Part shown: piece after piece, positions 34,917 through 44,382 of the stretch
Layout of the letters: every line of letters starts with the position of its first letter
How positions within the stretch are numbered: position 1 is the stretch's first letter
NCBI RefSeq assembly: GCF_011405515.1
Contig: NZ_AP022671.1
Coordinates: 3,472,001 to 3,536,000 of the forward strand
Source: Nitrospira sp. KM1
GTDB taxonomy: Bacteria > Nitrospirota > Nitrospiria > Nitrospirales > Nitrospiraceae
Direction: 5' to 3'
DNA: 64,000 nt
Notes under the pieces: model-generated
Database searches by the model: none
Told to the model about the DNA's origin: nothing
Seen by the model: only the letters and a program-made list of their open reading frames with translations
Translations under genes and position numbers: made by a program

Positions 34917-37574
34917 ATGGTTATTCTTTTCCGTGAGAAAGAAGGGTTGCAGGAGGTGAGACTGCTCTCGCCGCATCTTCAGGTGCTCATCCGGGCGCAT
35001 GTTCGGGAACGACCGGTGCGTGTTCTGCTGAGCGTGGTTGGTGTGGCTCTGGGCGTTCTCGCTTCCACGGCCATTGGTACGGCGAATGTCGAAGTCCTTC
35101 GCTCGTTCGAACGATCCGTGGCAGCGGTGGCCGGTCCTGCCGCATTGGAAATTGTCGGCCACGACCTGGGGATAGATGAAAAAGAGATTACGCGCATTCG
35201 CCGCAGCGGGGGAGTGGTCGCGGCTTCTCCACTGGTTGAAGAGAGCGTTGTTGTCCTGTCGGGTGATCATCGCGGCGAGGTCCTTCAAGTGTTCGGCCTT
35301 GACCTCTTGAGCGAGGCTGGTGGCGGACGACTGCAGGTCGATGAGGACAGCCGAGAGCAGGTGATCGACGATCTGATGGCCCCGGACACGGTCTATGTCG
35401 GCCGCTCGCTCGCTCATGCCTGGAATCTGCAGGTCGGGAGCATCCTGGAAGCCGGAGCGGGAACACAGAACCTCCGTCTTCGCGTCGCGGGTTTAATTCA
35501 CGGGAAAGAAGGCAGGGAGTCGCTGTGGGACCGGGTGGCGGTGATGGATATTGCCGTTGCGCAGTTGGCATTCGACTCGATCGGCCGGATCGACCGCATC
35601 GATCTTGTCGTCGAGCCCGACCATCCAATCGACGATGTGGCGGCGACGATTCGTTCTACGTTGCCTCCGCATCTCATTGTTCAGCGGCCGTCACAGCGGA
35701 CTGCGCAAGTCGAGAACATGATCCGTTCGTTTCAGCTCAATCTGACCGTCTTGAGCTGGGTCGGGCTCCTCGTCGGTACGTTCCTGATCTACAATACGAT
35801 GGCGTTCGCTGTCACCCAACGGCGGAAAGAGATCGGGATCTATCGCGCGCTCGGCATGACGCAGCGGCGTGTGTCCATGCTGTTTATCATTGAGGGAGGA
35901 TTACTTGGCCTCCTCGGAGGCATGCTTGGAGGCATCGGGGGCGTCTGGTTGTCTCAAACGTTGATCTCGCTCGTCAGTCGCACCATTACCGATCTGTATG
36001 TTCCGCTGGAGTCGGTGACGACGACGCAATGGCTGGACGTTCGCAGCCTGTTGACTGTGATCAATGGCATGGGCTTCGGCGCGGTGGTGGCCATGCTGGG
36101 CGCATTGGCTCCCAGCATTGAGGCCGGACGAACCGTGGCGGCCAGGGCGCTGGCGCCGGGAGATTATGAACAGACACAGCAACTGCGAAGCCGTATGTTC
36201 GTGGCGGTCGGTCTTATCCTCTTCGTGCTTTCCGGTTTGTGCTCGTTCATGGGGCCGGTGGGTGGACTGCCGCTGTTTGGGTATCTCGCTACACTGTGTC
36301 TCCTCGCAGCGTTCGCGTCATTCTCGCCCCTTTGCATCCAGGCCTTGGGACGTCGGACAGCCCTACGTGATGGCGCTTCGACGAATGGGGATGTGAAACT
36401 TAGGGTTATTGCAACTGAGCATGCGGCGCGTCACCCGGGCCGCAACGCGGTGACGGTTTCCGCTCTGATGGTCGGTCTTGCCATTATGATTGGCGTCGTG
36501 GTGATGGTGCGGAGCTTTCGTGAAACCGTCGAAGTATGGGTGAACGAGACCGTCATGGCTGATTTGATTGTCGCGCCGCCGTCCTGGTTGCAGGGCAAAC
36601 AGATCGGCCACGCGTCGCGGGCTCTTCCCATTTCATGGCTGCCGGTGTTGTCAGGACTGGAAGGCGTCGACGCCGTCGATACGTATCGCGACGTGCAGGT
36701 CATGGCACAGGGACAGTCCGCGATGCTGGTGTCCAGAGACCTTCGGCTTCATGCGCGTCGGAGTCGCTATTTGCTTCTTCAAGGCGATTCGAGCGCCGCG
36801 CTGAACCGCGCGGCCGAAACCGGCGGGGTGCTGGTTTCGGAAGTGTTGGCCAACCGGTTGAGGCTCAAGACGGGCGAGAATATTACGATCACGACTCCTC
36901 GTGGACCGAAGATCGTGCCGATAGAAGGCGTCTTCTACGACTATGCGACGGATGGCGGGAAAATGGTCATGGATAGGAGCTTGTACCGGCAGCTCTGGGA
37001 AGACGACCTTGTCACGGTATTTGCGGTGTATCTGGCGTCTGATGCAGCCGGCGAATCCGTTCGACGCACCATCGTGCGTACGTTTGCGGACATGAAAGGA
37101 GCGGTCGCGCCCCCAATCGTCATCAAAAACAAGGAGCTGCGACAAGAGATTCTGGAGATTTTCGATCGAACCTTCTTGCTTACGTACGTGCTGGAGTTGA
37201 TCGCCGTGCTGGTCGCGGTCCTGGGAATTGTCAACACGCTGGTGACATCGGTTCTCGAGCGGCGGCGTGAGCTTGCGACGCTGCAGGCGATCGGCGCCAG
37301 TACGAAACAGGTGGAGCGTCTGGTTCTCTGGGAGGCCGTCTATCTCGGTTTGATCGGAGCTGGGCTTGGGGTAGGAGGTGGCCTAGCCATGGCCTGGATC
37401 CTGATCGCGGTCATTAATAAACAGTCCTTCGGCTGGACGATCCACATGACCGTTCCGGTGGGACTGCTTGTGCAAGCGGTTACGTTGGCGGTATCCGCGG
37501 CCTGGATTGCCGGTTATTTTCCCGCACGGTGGGCGGCGAGGCAGTCGCTGGTCGACGGCTTACGAGACGAATAA
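34917..37574 (+). CDS. ABC transporter permease with two FtsX domains
   Basis: The protein of about 885 residues has an N-terminal membrane segment (RPVRVLLSVVGVALGVLAST), a periplasmic domain and a first FtsX domain (FLIYNTMAFAVTQRRKEIGI, YRALGMTQRRVSMLF), a central membrane pair, a second periplasmic domain, and a final FtsX domain (LGIVNTLVTSVLERRRELAT, LQAIGAS). This is the ten-helix large permease type found with LolD-like ATPases. It probably moves a lipid or lipoprotein, or drives a periplasmic machine. The start is uncertain (ATG 34875 or 34917, TTG 34947). Confidence 0.85.
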   Translation: MVILFREKEGLQEVRLLSPHLQVLIRAHVRERPVRVLLSVVGVALGVLASTAIGTANVEVLRSFERSVAAVAGPAALEIVGHDLGIDEKEITRIRRSGGVVAASPLVEESVVVLSGDHRGEVLQVFGLDLLSEAGGGRLQVDEDSREQVIDDLMAPDTVYVGRSLAHAWNLQVGSILEAGAGTQNLRLRVAGLIHGKEGRESLWDRVAVMDIAVAQLAFDSIGRIDRIDLVVEPDHPIDDVAATIRSTLPPHLIVQRPSQRTAQVENMIRSFQLNLTVLSWVGLLVGTFLIYNTMAFAVTQRRKEIGIYRALGMTQRRVSMLFIIEGGLLGLLGGMLGGIGGVWLSQTLISLVSRTITDLYVPLESVTTTQWLDVRSLLTVINGMGFGAVVAMLGALAPSIEAGRTVAARALAPGDYEQTQQLRSRMFVAVGLILFVLSGLCSFMGPVGGLPLFGYLATLCLLAAFASFSPLCIQALGRRTALRDGASTNGDVKLRVIATEHAARHPGRNAVTVSALMVGLAIMIGVVVMVRSFRETVEVWVNETVMADLIVAPPSWLQGKQIGHASRALPISWLPVLSGLEGVDAVDTYRDVQVMAQGQSAMLVSRDLRLHARRSRYLLLQGDSSAALNRAAETGGVLVSEVLANRLRLKTGENITITTPRGPKIVPIEGVFYDYATDGGKMVMDRSLYRQLWEDDLVTVFAVYLASDAAGESVRRTIVRTFADMKGAVAPPIVIKNKELRQEILEIFDRTFLLTYVLELIAVLVAVLGIVNTLVTSVLERRRELATLQAIGASTKQVERLVLWEAVYLGLIGAGLGVGGGLAMAWILIAVINKQSFGWTIHMTVPVGLLVQAVTLAVSAAWIAGYFPARWAARQSLVDGLRDE

Positions 37575-37670
37575 CTGGAGTGTGAGTCTCAGCTATGAAG
37601 GTGGTATCTCCGCAGCTTCAAACAGATCCGATGACGGAAGGTTTATAAATGACCTGAGGCGGCGCCTGCT

Positions 37671-38666
37671 TCAGCACGCGACGGGTTGTCGATAATCGAC
37701 TTCGATGCTGAACCCCAGATCCTCGATCATGCCCCAGACTTCCGGTGCAGGAGTGCCGGGAGTCGTCAGATACCCGTTCACGAAGACGGAGTCGGCCGGA
37801 TAGAGAGCGAGCGGCTGCAGGGACCGTAAATTATGTTCCCGACCGCCGGCAATTCGGATTTCGGTCTTGGGGTGGAGGAAGCGGAAGAGACACAAAATCT
37901 TCAAACAACGCTGTGGAGTCAGTTGGTGGGAATGTTCCAACGGGGTCCCTGCCACAGGGTGCAGCGTATTCAATGGAATCGAGTCCGGTTTGACATCCCG
38001 GAGGGCGATGGCCAAGTCGATGATGTCTTCGTTCGTTTCACCCATGCCGACGATGCCGCCGGAGCAAATCTCCAAACCGGCCGCGCGAGCGTTTCTGATC
38101 GTCGCGAGACGATCCTGAAACGTATGGGTCGTGCAGATTGATGCGTGATACGCTTCGCTCGTATTGAGATTGTGATTGATGCGGTCCACGCCGGCCGCCT
38201 TCAGCCGCCGCGCCTGCTGTTCGTTCATCAGGCCAAGCGAACAGCAAATTTGAATCGGCGTTTCCTGCTTGATCGAGCGGACGGCTCCAGCGATTTCGTC
38301 AATCTCACGGTCCAACGGACTTCTGCCGCTGATCACGATGCAATAGCGTTGTGCTTTGGAGGCGGCGGCCCGGCGGGCGCCTTCGATCATCTGCGTCTGT
38401 GGCAAGAGGTTGTATCGTTCGATTGGCGCGGTCGAGATCGACGATTGTGAACAGTAATGACAATCCTCCTGACAGGCTCCGCTCTTGGCATTTTGCAGCA
38501 TTTGCAGGCGGACCGTCTTGCCGAAATAGCGCGACCGCACGATAAATGCGGCCTGCAACAGCTGAAGCAAGTCCTCGTCCGGAGCATTGAGAACGGCGAA
38601 ACATTCCTGGTGAGTCAACAGTTGGTCGTTGAGAGCTTTGGACGAGAGTGCAGAGTAATCCGCCAT
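37671..38666 (-). CDS. bioB: Biotin synthase
   Basis: This 331-residue radical SAM enzyme has the cluster motif CQEDCHYC (Cys 65, 69 and 72), YCSQSS, and the C-terminal IRIAGGREHNLR. BioB inserts sulfur into dethiobiotin. No other bio gene lies next to it. It is the last gene of a minus-strand series, 104 bp after lapB. Confidence 0.96.
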   Translation of the reverse strand: MADYSALSSKALNDQLLTHQECFAVLNAPDEDLLQLLQAAFIVRSRYFGKTVRLQMLQNAKSGACQEDCHYCSQSSISTAPIERYNLLPQTQMIEGARRAAASKAQRYCIVISGRSPLDREIDEIAGAVRSIKQETPIQICCSLGLMNEQQARRLKAAGVDRINHNLNTSEAYHASICTTHTFQDRLATIRNARAAGLEICSGGIVGMGETNEDIIDLAIALRDVKPDSIPLNTLHPVAGTPLEHSHQLTPQRCLKILCLFRFLHPKTEIRIAGGREHNLRSLQPLALYPADSVFVNGYLTTPGTPAPEVWGMIEDLGFSIEVDYRQPVAC

Positions 38667-38769
38667 GGCTTATACCTTTCGGGCAACTGTGAACGGTCTG
38701 AATGCGTTTTGGAAAATCACTGGAATATCAGAGGAACGGACGGTCGGCGTGAAACCAACCGTCGGGACC

Positions 38770-40170
38770 CTACACGGTTTCAAATGGAGAAGCAATGCCT
38801 TGGTATGGAACCGAACGCACGGGAAGAGGACCGCTTTCCTGCTCCGATACTGATTGGACCGAGTCGAGTTTGGGAAGTGCCACGAGCGTGTTCCAGCTGC
38901 CGCAGCGGCGGCAGCGTCCGGCCCATTCAGCGGTGTCCTGCTGGCAGGCGGTGCACACGTAAGGGACGACGACCCGCTTTTTGAACTGCAACGCTCGCTT
39001 GAGCTCGATAACCGCCTGTTCCATGTGTTGCTTGCGGAGAAAAAGGTTTGCCATGATCTTATGGTAATCCACGAGCTGGTCCTGAGGACCTTCGATCGTA
39101 GAGAGGATGTCGAACGCTTCGTCCACCATTTCGAGGCGGTAATAAAGCTTCCCGAGATAGAACCGAAGCATGGGATTGTCTGGGTCCTGCTCCAGCGCCT
39201 CCTGATAGGTGCGAATGATTTCGCTGGGTTCTCCTTGCTCCAGGAATAATTCTTCGAGCCGGTGAAGCAGAATGACGTTTCTCGTTCTGGCATAGACTTT
39301 CTTTAGAATTTCCACGGCTTCTTTGGTCTTGCCTTCACGGATGAGAATCTCACCCAAACCGATGTATGCCGGCAGGAAGGTGCGGTCTTTCTTGATCGCT
39401 CCTCGGAAGTATCGCCGGGCCTTGTCTGGATGCCCGCGCTCCAGCAATTGGCGCCCGACCTCATACATGCATCCGGTTAGGAGATGCGCCTCAATACGGC
39501 GTTCCGACTCAGGAAGATTCACCTTGAGTAGCCTGTGCTGGATCTCAAGCGCTTCGCTCCACTTTTCAAGACGGATGGAGAGGTCTCGCTTGCGAATGAG
39601 GGCGGTGAGATTATCCGGTTCGATTTTGAGAATTTTCTGTAAGGCCTGCAGTGAATCCTCATACCGCTTGGCGGATTCCAGGTCCTTGGCCAGCTCAAGA
39701 AGAATTTCAATGCTCCGGTCATCGATCCGGTTGGCATGCTGGTGAAGCCGGATCGCTTCGGAAAAATTGCTTTCCGACCGGTAGATATTCCCCAGCCATA
39801 GCAGCGAGTCGACGCGGTTCGGGTCGATGGCCAAAGCTTTTTCGAATAGACTGACGGCCTCGCCGATCCGTTTGGACATGAAGGCATGTGTTCCTTCGCG
39901 ATGAAGGGCGTCAACCTTTTCCTTGCGCCGTTGAAGTCTGGTACTCCGCCAGTTGCCGATCACGTGGACGGTTTGCCGGAATCCGACCGCGAGCGCGACG
40001 AATACCGCGCCAACCGCCATCGAAAAGACCACTAATGTAACCGAGCTGAGTTCGAAATGAGTCGACGGCCCGGCATGGACCGTAATGGTACCGGGGTTCA
40101 ATTCCCGGAAGTAGCTGTAGATGAAGATCCCGGTACTAATCAGGAAAATCGTGGAGAGAAGTCTGAGCAT
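38770..40170 (-). CDS. lapB: LapB-like TPR protein with C-terminal rubredoxin-type zinc site
   Basis: This 466-residue protein has an N-terminal membrane segment, a second hydrophobic stretch (LVVFSMAVGAVFVALAVGF), about eight or nine TPR units, and near residue 410 the metal knuckle CTACQQDTAEWAGRCRRCG. This is the plan of LapB/YciM, which in Gram-negative bacteria regulates LpxC turnover and lipopolysaccharide assembly at the inner membrane. The protein is longer than E. coli LapB (389), with a second hydrophobic segment and an unassigned C-terminal tail. It starts 4 bp after the rsfS stop on the same strand. Confidence 0.8.
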   Translation of the reverse strand: MLRLLSTIFLISTGIFIYSYFRELNPGTITVHAGPSTHFELSSVTLVVFSMAVGAVFVALAVGFRQTVHVIGNWRSTRLQRRKEKVDALHREGTHAFMSKRIGEAVSLFEKALAIDPNRVDSLLWLGNIYRSESNFSEAIRLHQHANRIDDRSIEILLELAKDLESAKRYEDSLQALQKILKIEPDNLTALIRKRDLSIRLEKWSEALEIQHRLLKVNLPESERRIEAHLLTGCMYEVGRQLLERGHPDKARRYFRGAIKKDRTFLPAYIGLGEILIREGKTKEAVEILKKVYARTRNVILLHRLEELFLEQGEPSEIIRTYQEALEQDPDNPMLRFYLGKLYYRLEMVDEAFDILSTIEGPQDQLVDYHKIMANLFLRKQHMEQAVIELKRALQFKKRVVVPYVCTACQQDTAEWAGRCRRCGSWNTLVALPKLDSVQSVSEQESGPLPVRSVPYQGIASPFETV

Positions 40171-40174
40171 GAGT

Positions 40175-40552
40175 TTATGCTCGCCTGGTCGCCCGTTCTC
40201 GCTTCAGCCGGGACGGCTTGGGTGGCTCCGCCGTTCCATTGACCGCCTCGGCAGGAACTGGAATGCTCTTGGCATCGGCCCAAAGACGTTCAAGTCCGTA
40301 GTGATGGCGCGCATCGTGCCGGAATATGTGGACGACGACGTCGCCGAAGTCCATCAGGACCCACTGCGAAGAGGCCTTTCCCTCGATACTGAGCGGGCCG
40401 GACCCGGATTGGGATAAGACGCCGTCAACATGATCGGCAATGGCTCTGGTTTGTCGATCTGATTCAGCAGAGCCAAGAACAAGAAAATCGGCAACCGAGG
40501 TCAGTTTCGCGACATGAAGCACCAGGACATCTGTCGCTTTCTTGTCGAGCAT
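40175..40552 (-). CDS. rsfS: Ribosome silencing factor RsfS
   Basis: The RsfS fold is shown by DVLVLHVAKLTSVADFLVLG, SDRQTRAIADHV, SSQWVLMDFGDVVVHIF and YGLERLWADA. RsfS binds ribosomal protein L14 and blocks subunit joining in starvation. The ATG at 40552 omits the first conserved helix: codons upstream in the same frame read TSKATALAIARAM, which fits the family. The only initiation signal there is AAGGGG six bases before an ATC codon at 40597, so the true start may be non-standard. The C-terminal ~25 residues are basic. Confidence 0.9.
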   Translation of the reverse strand: MLDKKATDVLVLHVAKLTSVADFLVLGSAESDRQTRAIADHVDGVLSQSGSGPLSIEGKASSQWVLMDFGDVVVHIFRHDARHHYGLERLWADAKSIPVPAEAVNGTAEPPKPSRLKRERATRRA

Positions 40553-40607
40553 CGCTCTGGCGATGGCAAGGGCAGTAGCCTTGGATGTTTGTGCGATCGG
40601 GGTCCCC

Positions 40608-41264
40608 TTAGTATAAATGATGTTGAATTATATAGGACTCCACCTCGCTGGGCAATAGATTAGCCAGGGAATGCCCTTGACGAATTCTCGCTCGAACCTC
40701 CGATGCAGAGATATCGCACGATGCTAATCGAAGGCATATGACTCGTTGACGGCCACACGCAATGTCTACACGCGCAGTCCGTCCGGCATCGAGGTCCAGG
40801 AGAGCTTGTCGTGGAATAGCCGGCAGAAGCGGAAGTGCATGTAATGATTGAAAGGAGGTTCCCGGCCTGAATATGACCACGAATGAGCAGAGACGCAGCA
40901 GTGCCTCAGGTTCTCGCCAACTCGGGAGGTCAAGGAACGCGTCGAGCCCGATTAGAAATAAGAGATCGGTCTGGTGCCCGTAGGACTGCCGGAGTGATCT
41001 CACCGTGTCGATCGAATAGGATTTGCCGGTCCGACGTATTTCGATGTCCGACAATTCAAACGTCGGTTCAGACTCAATGGCCAGCCGTACCATTTCGGAT
41101 CGGTCCCTGGATGTGGCCAAGGCGATTTCCGTCTTGTGAGGCGGGTCCCCGGTGGGGATGAAGAGGATGCGGTCGAGCTCGAGCACTTCGCGCGTTTGGC
41201 GCGCAATCGAAAGGTGCCCATTGTGGACCGGATTGAAGGTGCCGCCGAAAAGACCGAGACGCAT
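40608..41264 (-). CDS. nadD: Nicotinate-nucleotide adenylyltransferase
   Basis: This 218-residue nucleotidyltransferase has the family start MRLGLFGGTFNPVHNGHLSI (GxFxPxHxGH), LFIPTGDPPHKT, and the C-terminal CDISASEVRARIRQGHS (ISxTxxR-like). It makes deamido-NAD from nicotinate mononucleotide. An in-frame ATG lies eight codons further upstream; 41264 matches the family start. It is followed by rsfS, a common pairing. Confidence 0.95.
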   Translation of the reverse strand: MRLGLFGGTFNPVHNGHLSIARQTREVLELDRILFIPTGDPPHKTEIALATSRDRSEMVRLAIESEPTFELSDIEIRRTGKSYSIDTVRSLRQSYGHQTDLLFLIGLDAFLDLPSWREPEALLRLCSFVVIFRPGTSFQSLHALPLLPAIPRQALLDLDAGRTARVDIACGRQRVICLRLASCDISASEVRARIRQGHSLANLLPSEVESYIIQHHLY

Positions 41265-41354
41265 GGACGTGTGGTGCCGAGTGTTCAAAACCTTGAAGCG
41301 ATCCCACAGCCGTGAGAGCGGGAAATCATCTCGATAATCAGTCGTCGCGTCAGT

Positions 41355-42476
41355 CTACAGGATGACAAGATTATCTCGGTGGATCACCTCTTCGTACTCC
41401 TGTTGTCCCAGTTGGCGATTGATATCGGAGGTTTTCATTCCCTTGATCCGGCCGACCATCTCCGAAGAACAGTTGACGAGTCCCTTGGCGAATTCCCGGC
41501 CCTCTTGATCCACGCAACTCACGGGATCTCCCGCTTCAAACGGGCCGCTGACGTCCAGGATGCCGGAAGGAAGCAGGCTCTTGCCGCGCTGTGACAACGC
41601 CTCAACCGCGCCGTGATCGAGCGTAATCTTGCCTCGCGCGCGCAGGGTAAAAGCGATCCAGTGCTTGCGGCTGTTCAAGCGCCGTCCTTTGGCCAGAAAC
41701 AGGCTTCCGGCAGCTTCGCCAGCCAGCACTTTTGGTAGCAGCCCCGGCTGTTGGCCATTGAGGATCAGGGTGGCGACGCCATACTCTCCGACTTTCTTGG
41801 CTGCCCGTACTTTGGTAGCCATTCCACCAGTGCCTTCAAAGGTACTCGAGAGACCGGCCCGCTTTTCAATATCTTCGTTGATCTCGGTAATCAGCGACAT
41901 CAGTGCGGCGGAAGGGTGTTTCCGAGGATCTTCTGTGTAAAGTCCGTCCACGTCCGACAGGATAACCAACAAATCCGCATCGACCAGATGAGCGACCTCA
42001 GCCGCCAGTGTATCATTGTCTCCCACGCGGATCTCGTCGACGGCCACGGTGTCATTTTCGTTGATAATGGGAATGACGCCGAATCCGATGAGGGCAGCCA
42101 GCGTATGACGGGCATTCAAGAACCGTCGGCGATCCGCAAGATCGTGATGTGTGAGGAGGATCTGAGCCACCTTGACGTCCAGTCGCTCAAACGACCGTTC
42201 ATACGCCCACATCAGGCGGCTCTGACCGACAGCCGCCGCGGCCTGTTTGATCGGAAGACTCTTGGGATATGCCTTGAGCCCCAGCTTCTTGATGCCGGAG
42301 ACAATCGCCCCTGACGAGACGACCAGAATTTCTCGACCCCCGGACTGCACGGCGGCGATTTCTTCGCTCAATCGATCGATGCGATCCGTCCGCAATCCGG
42401 AATCGCGCGACGACACCAGGCTGCTTCCGATCTTAATGACGATCCGGCGTGAGGATGTTAGGATTTCGTCCCGCAT
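41355..42476 (-). CDS. proB: Glutamate 5-kinase
   Basis: This 373-residue protein has an amino-acid kinase domain (VIKIGSSLVSS, GREILVVSSGAIVSGIKKLG, NENDTVAVDEIRVGDNDTLA) and a C-terminal PUA domain (about 280-360, with GKSLLPSGILDVSG). It performs the first step of proline synthesis. Its ATG lies 19 bp inside the end of obgE, so the genes overlap; obgE-proB adjacency is common. proA is not in the window. Confidence 0.97.
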   Translation of the reverse strand: MRDEILTSSRRIVIKIGSSLVSSRDSGLRTDRIDRLSEEIAAVQSGGREILVVSSGAIVSGIKKLGLKAYPKSLPIKQAAAAVGQSRLMWAYERSFERLDVKVAQILLTHHDLADRRRFLNARHTLAALIGFGVIPIINENDTVAVDEIRVGDNDTLAAEVAHLVDADLLVILSDVDGLYTEDPRKHPSAALMSLITEINEDIEKRAGLSSTFEGTGGMATKVRAAKKVGEYGVATLILNGQQPGLLPKVLAGEAAGSLFLAKGRRLNSRKHWIAFTLRARGKITLDHGAVEALSQRGKSLLPSGILDVSGPFEAGDPVSCVDQEGREFAKGLVNCSSEMVGRIKGMKTSDINRQLGQQEYEEVIHRDNLVIL

Positions 42477-43483
42477 GCGGCTGCCCGGAGGTGGTCGACC
42501 TGTTGTCCGACGAATGTGGTCAATTCAGCCAGCCCCGACCTTGTGGCGGCTGAGATGGGCAGGCATGTATACCGATGCCGGGAGCAGTAGCTCTGCAGTG
42601 CGGCGAGCCGTTCGCCTTCACCTGAGATGTCGATCTTGGTCGCAACAATCGCAAAAGGTCGCCCAATGAGTGATGGATCGTATGATTCCAATTCTCTGCG
42701 CATGACTTCAAAGCTTTCAATAGGCTGTTCCGGAGCCCATTCGGATACATCAATGAGGTGAAGAAGAAAGGACGTTCGCTCGATGTGTCGTAGAAACTGA
42801 AATCCCAGTCCCTTGCCTTCGTGTGCGCCCTCGATGAGACCCGGAATATCGGCGACCACGAAGGTGCGATCCGATGCCCATTGCACGACGCCGAGATTCG
42901 GCGTCAGAGTCGTAAAAGGGTAACCAGCGATCTTGGGCCGTGCGGCCGAGATGGCCGCGATGAGAGTGGATTTCCCGGCATTGGGATATCCGACGAGTCC
43001 CACATCGGCCAACAGTTTGAGCTCCAGGCGGAGCTGCCGCTGTTGTCCCTGTGTGCCGTGTTCGAAGTGGGTCGGGACGCGATTGGTGGATGTGGCAAAG
43101 TTCCCATTCCCTCGTCCGCCGCGCCCGCCTTGCGCGATGGTGACGGTGACGCCATCCTCGGTAAGATCAGCGAGGATCTCCCCGGTGTCGTCGTCGTAGA
43201 CGACGGTGCCCACAGGGAGGCCGACAATCACGCACTTTCCTCGCCTGCCCGTGCAATTGGAGCCTGCGCCAGGCTTGCCGTCCTCGGCCTCGTAATGTTT
43301 TTGATAGCGCAGATCGAGCAGGGTGGTCAGTCGATGAGAGGCGGTAAAGATCACGTCGCCGCCGTTTCCACCGTCGCCTCCGTCCGGTCCCCCGCGCGGT
43401 ACAAACATTTCTCGACGGAAACTGCAGACGCCATCACCACCGCGGCCTGACCTGACGGTAATGCGTACTTCGTCGACAAACAT
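42458..43483 (-). CDS. obgE: GTPase ObgE/CgtA
   Basis: This 341-residue protein has the Gly-rich Obg domain (VRSGRGGDGVCSFRREMFVP, GGPDGGDGGNGGD) in residues 1-155. A G domain follows with VGLVGYPNAGKSTL, the switch block PFTTLTPNLGV, DIPGLIEGAHEG and ATKID. Obg binds the 50S subunit and links ribosome maturation to growth control. It follows rpmA and rplU, the usual order rplU-rpmA-obgE. Confidence 0.97.
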   Translation of the reverse strand: MFVDEVRITVRSGRGGDGVCSFRREMFVPRGGPDGGDGGNGGDVIFTASHRLTTLLDLRYQKHYEAEDGKPGAGSNCTGRRGKCVIVGLPVGTVVYDDDTGEILADLTEDGVTVTIAQGGRGGRGNGNFATSTNRVPTHFEHGTQGQQRQLRLELKLLADVGLVGYPNAGKSTLIAAISAARPKIAGYPFTTLTPNLGVVQWASDRTFVVADIPGLIEGAHEGKGLGFQFLRHIERTSFLLHLIDVSEWAPEQPIESFEVMRRELESYDPSLIGRPFAIVATKIDISGEGERLAALQSYCSRHRYTCLPISAATRSGLAELTTFVGQQVDHLRAAACGTKS

Positions 43484-43582
43484 ACGAGTCCATCCCGATG
43501 AGGTGAGTCGGAGGGACTGCCGCGAGGGCAGCCCTATATGACATCGCCGGTGAGGTGAACGATGGAAGAAGAGGAAGAGCCG

Positions 43583-43846
43583 CTATGAATTTATGGGCGC
43601 GGGGTAGACGCTGACCTTCTGCCGCGCGCGTCCTCCCTCGAACTTCACGGTTCCCGTTACTCGGGCGAACAGGGTGTGGTCTTTGCCGAGGCCCACATTG
43701 AATCCGGGGAAAAACTTAGTTCCACGCTGACGAACAATGATCGCCCCCGCCTTCACGGTTTCACCGCCGAACGCTTTGACGCCTAGATATTGTGGATTGC
43801 TGTCACGCCCGTTTCTGGATGAGCCGCCGCCTTTATTTGTTGCCAT
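43583..43846 (-). CDS. rpmA: 50S ribosomal protein L27
   Basis: This 87-residue protein begins [20 protein letters not shown] and carries [20 protein letters not shown], the L27 signature. The N-terminus matches the direct type, without the cleavable extension seen in Firmicutes. It lies 15 bp after rplU. Confidence 0.98.
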   Translation of the reverse strand: MATNKGGGSSRNGRDSNPQYLGVKAFGGETVKAGAIIVRQRGTKFFPGFNVGLGKDHTLFARVTGTVKFEGGRARQKVSVYPAPINS

Positions 43847-43861
43847 GGAAGGTCCTTGTGT

Positions 43862-44176
43862 CTATGCGGTGTGAATGCCAGTGATACGGAGTTGGGTAAA
43901 TCCCTGCCGGTGACCTTTTGTGCGCCGGTAGTTTTTTCGCCGCTGCTTTTTGAACACCATGATTGAACGTGTCCGTCCTTGATTCACAATTTCAGCGGTG
44001 ACTCTAGCGCCTTGCACGAGAGGCTGGCCGATGACGAGGCCGCCGGTTCCCTGCACCAGCCGTACTTGATTGAGTTCCACCGTCCCGCCGACATCTCCCG
44101 GGAGGCTTTCGACTCGAACTACGGTTCCGTTTTCGACCCGATACTGTTTGCCGCCTGTCTCTACGATCGCGTACAT
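43862..44176 (-). CDS. rplU: 50S ribosomal protein L21
   Basis: This 104-residue protein reads MYAIVETGGKQYRVENGTVV at the start and FKKQRRKNYRRTKGHRQGFT near the end, both diagnostic of L21. It heads the rplU-rpmA-obgE-proB series. Its upstream region (44177-44380), shared with the divergent PilZ gene, shows no certain promoter. Confidence 0.98.
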   Translation of the reverse strand: MYAIVETGGKQYRVENGTVVRVESLPGDVGGTVELNQVRLVQGTGGLVIGQPLVQGARVTAEIVNQGRTRSIMVFKKQRRKNYRRTKGHRQGFTQLRITGIHTA

Positions 44177-44382
44177 ACTACGTGCCTCCGTAATAGAACA
44201 CAGCTGTGTATCATAGTGATTTCAAAAGTGTCAAGCCGCAAACCGCATAGACCAACCACCATGAGCGGCCATGACAATCGCCATGTCGAACAATTCTGAG
44301 CGGGAGAAGTGCCTCTTTTAGGGGGCTACCGCAGTCGAGCCGGCGATTGTATTCTGAACTTCTGAAAGTGAGGGCTTCAAAT

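Noticed and set aside
40090-40115. tRNA-like TpsiC sequence (GGGGTTCAATTCCC)
   Set aside because: It lies within the lapB coding sequence and no acceptor, D or anticodon arms surround it.
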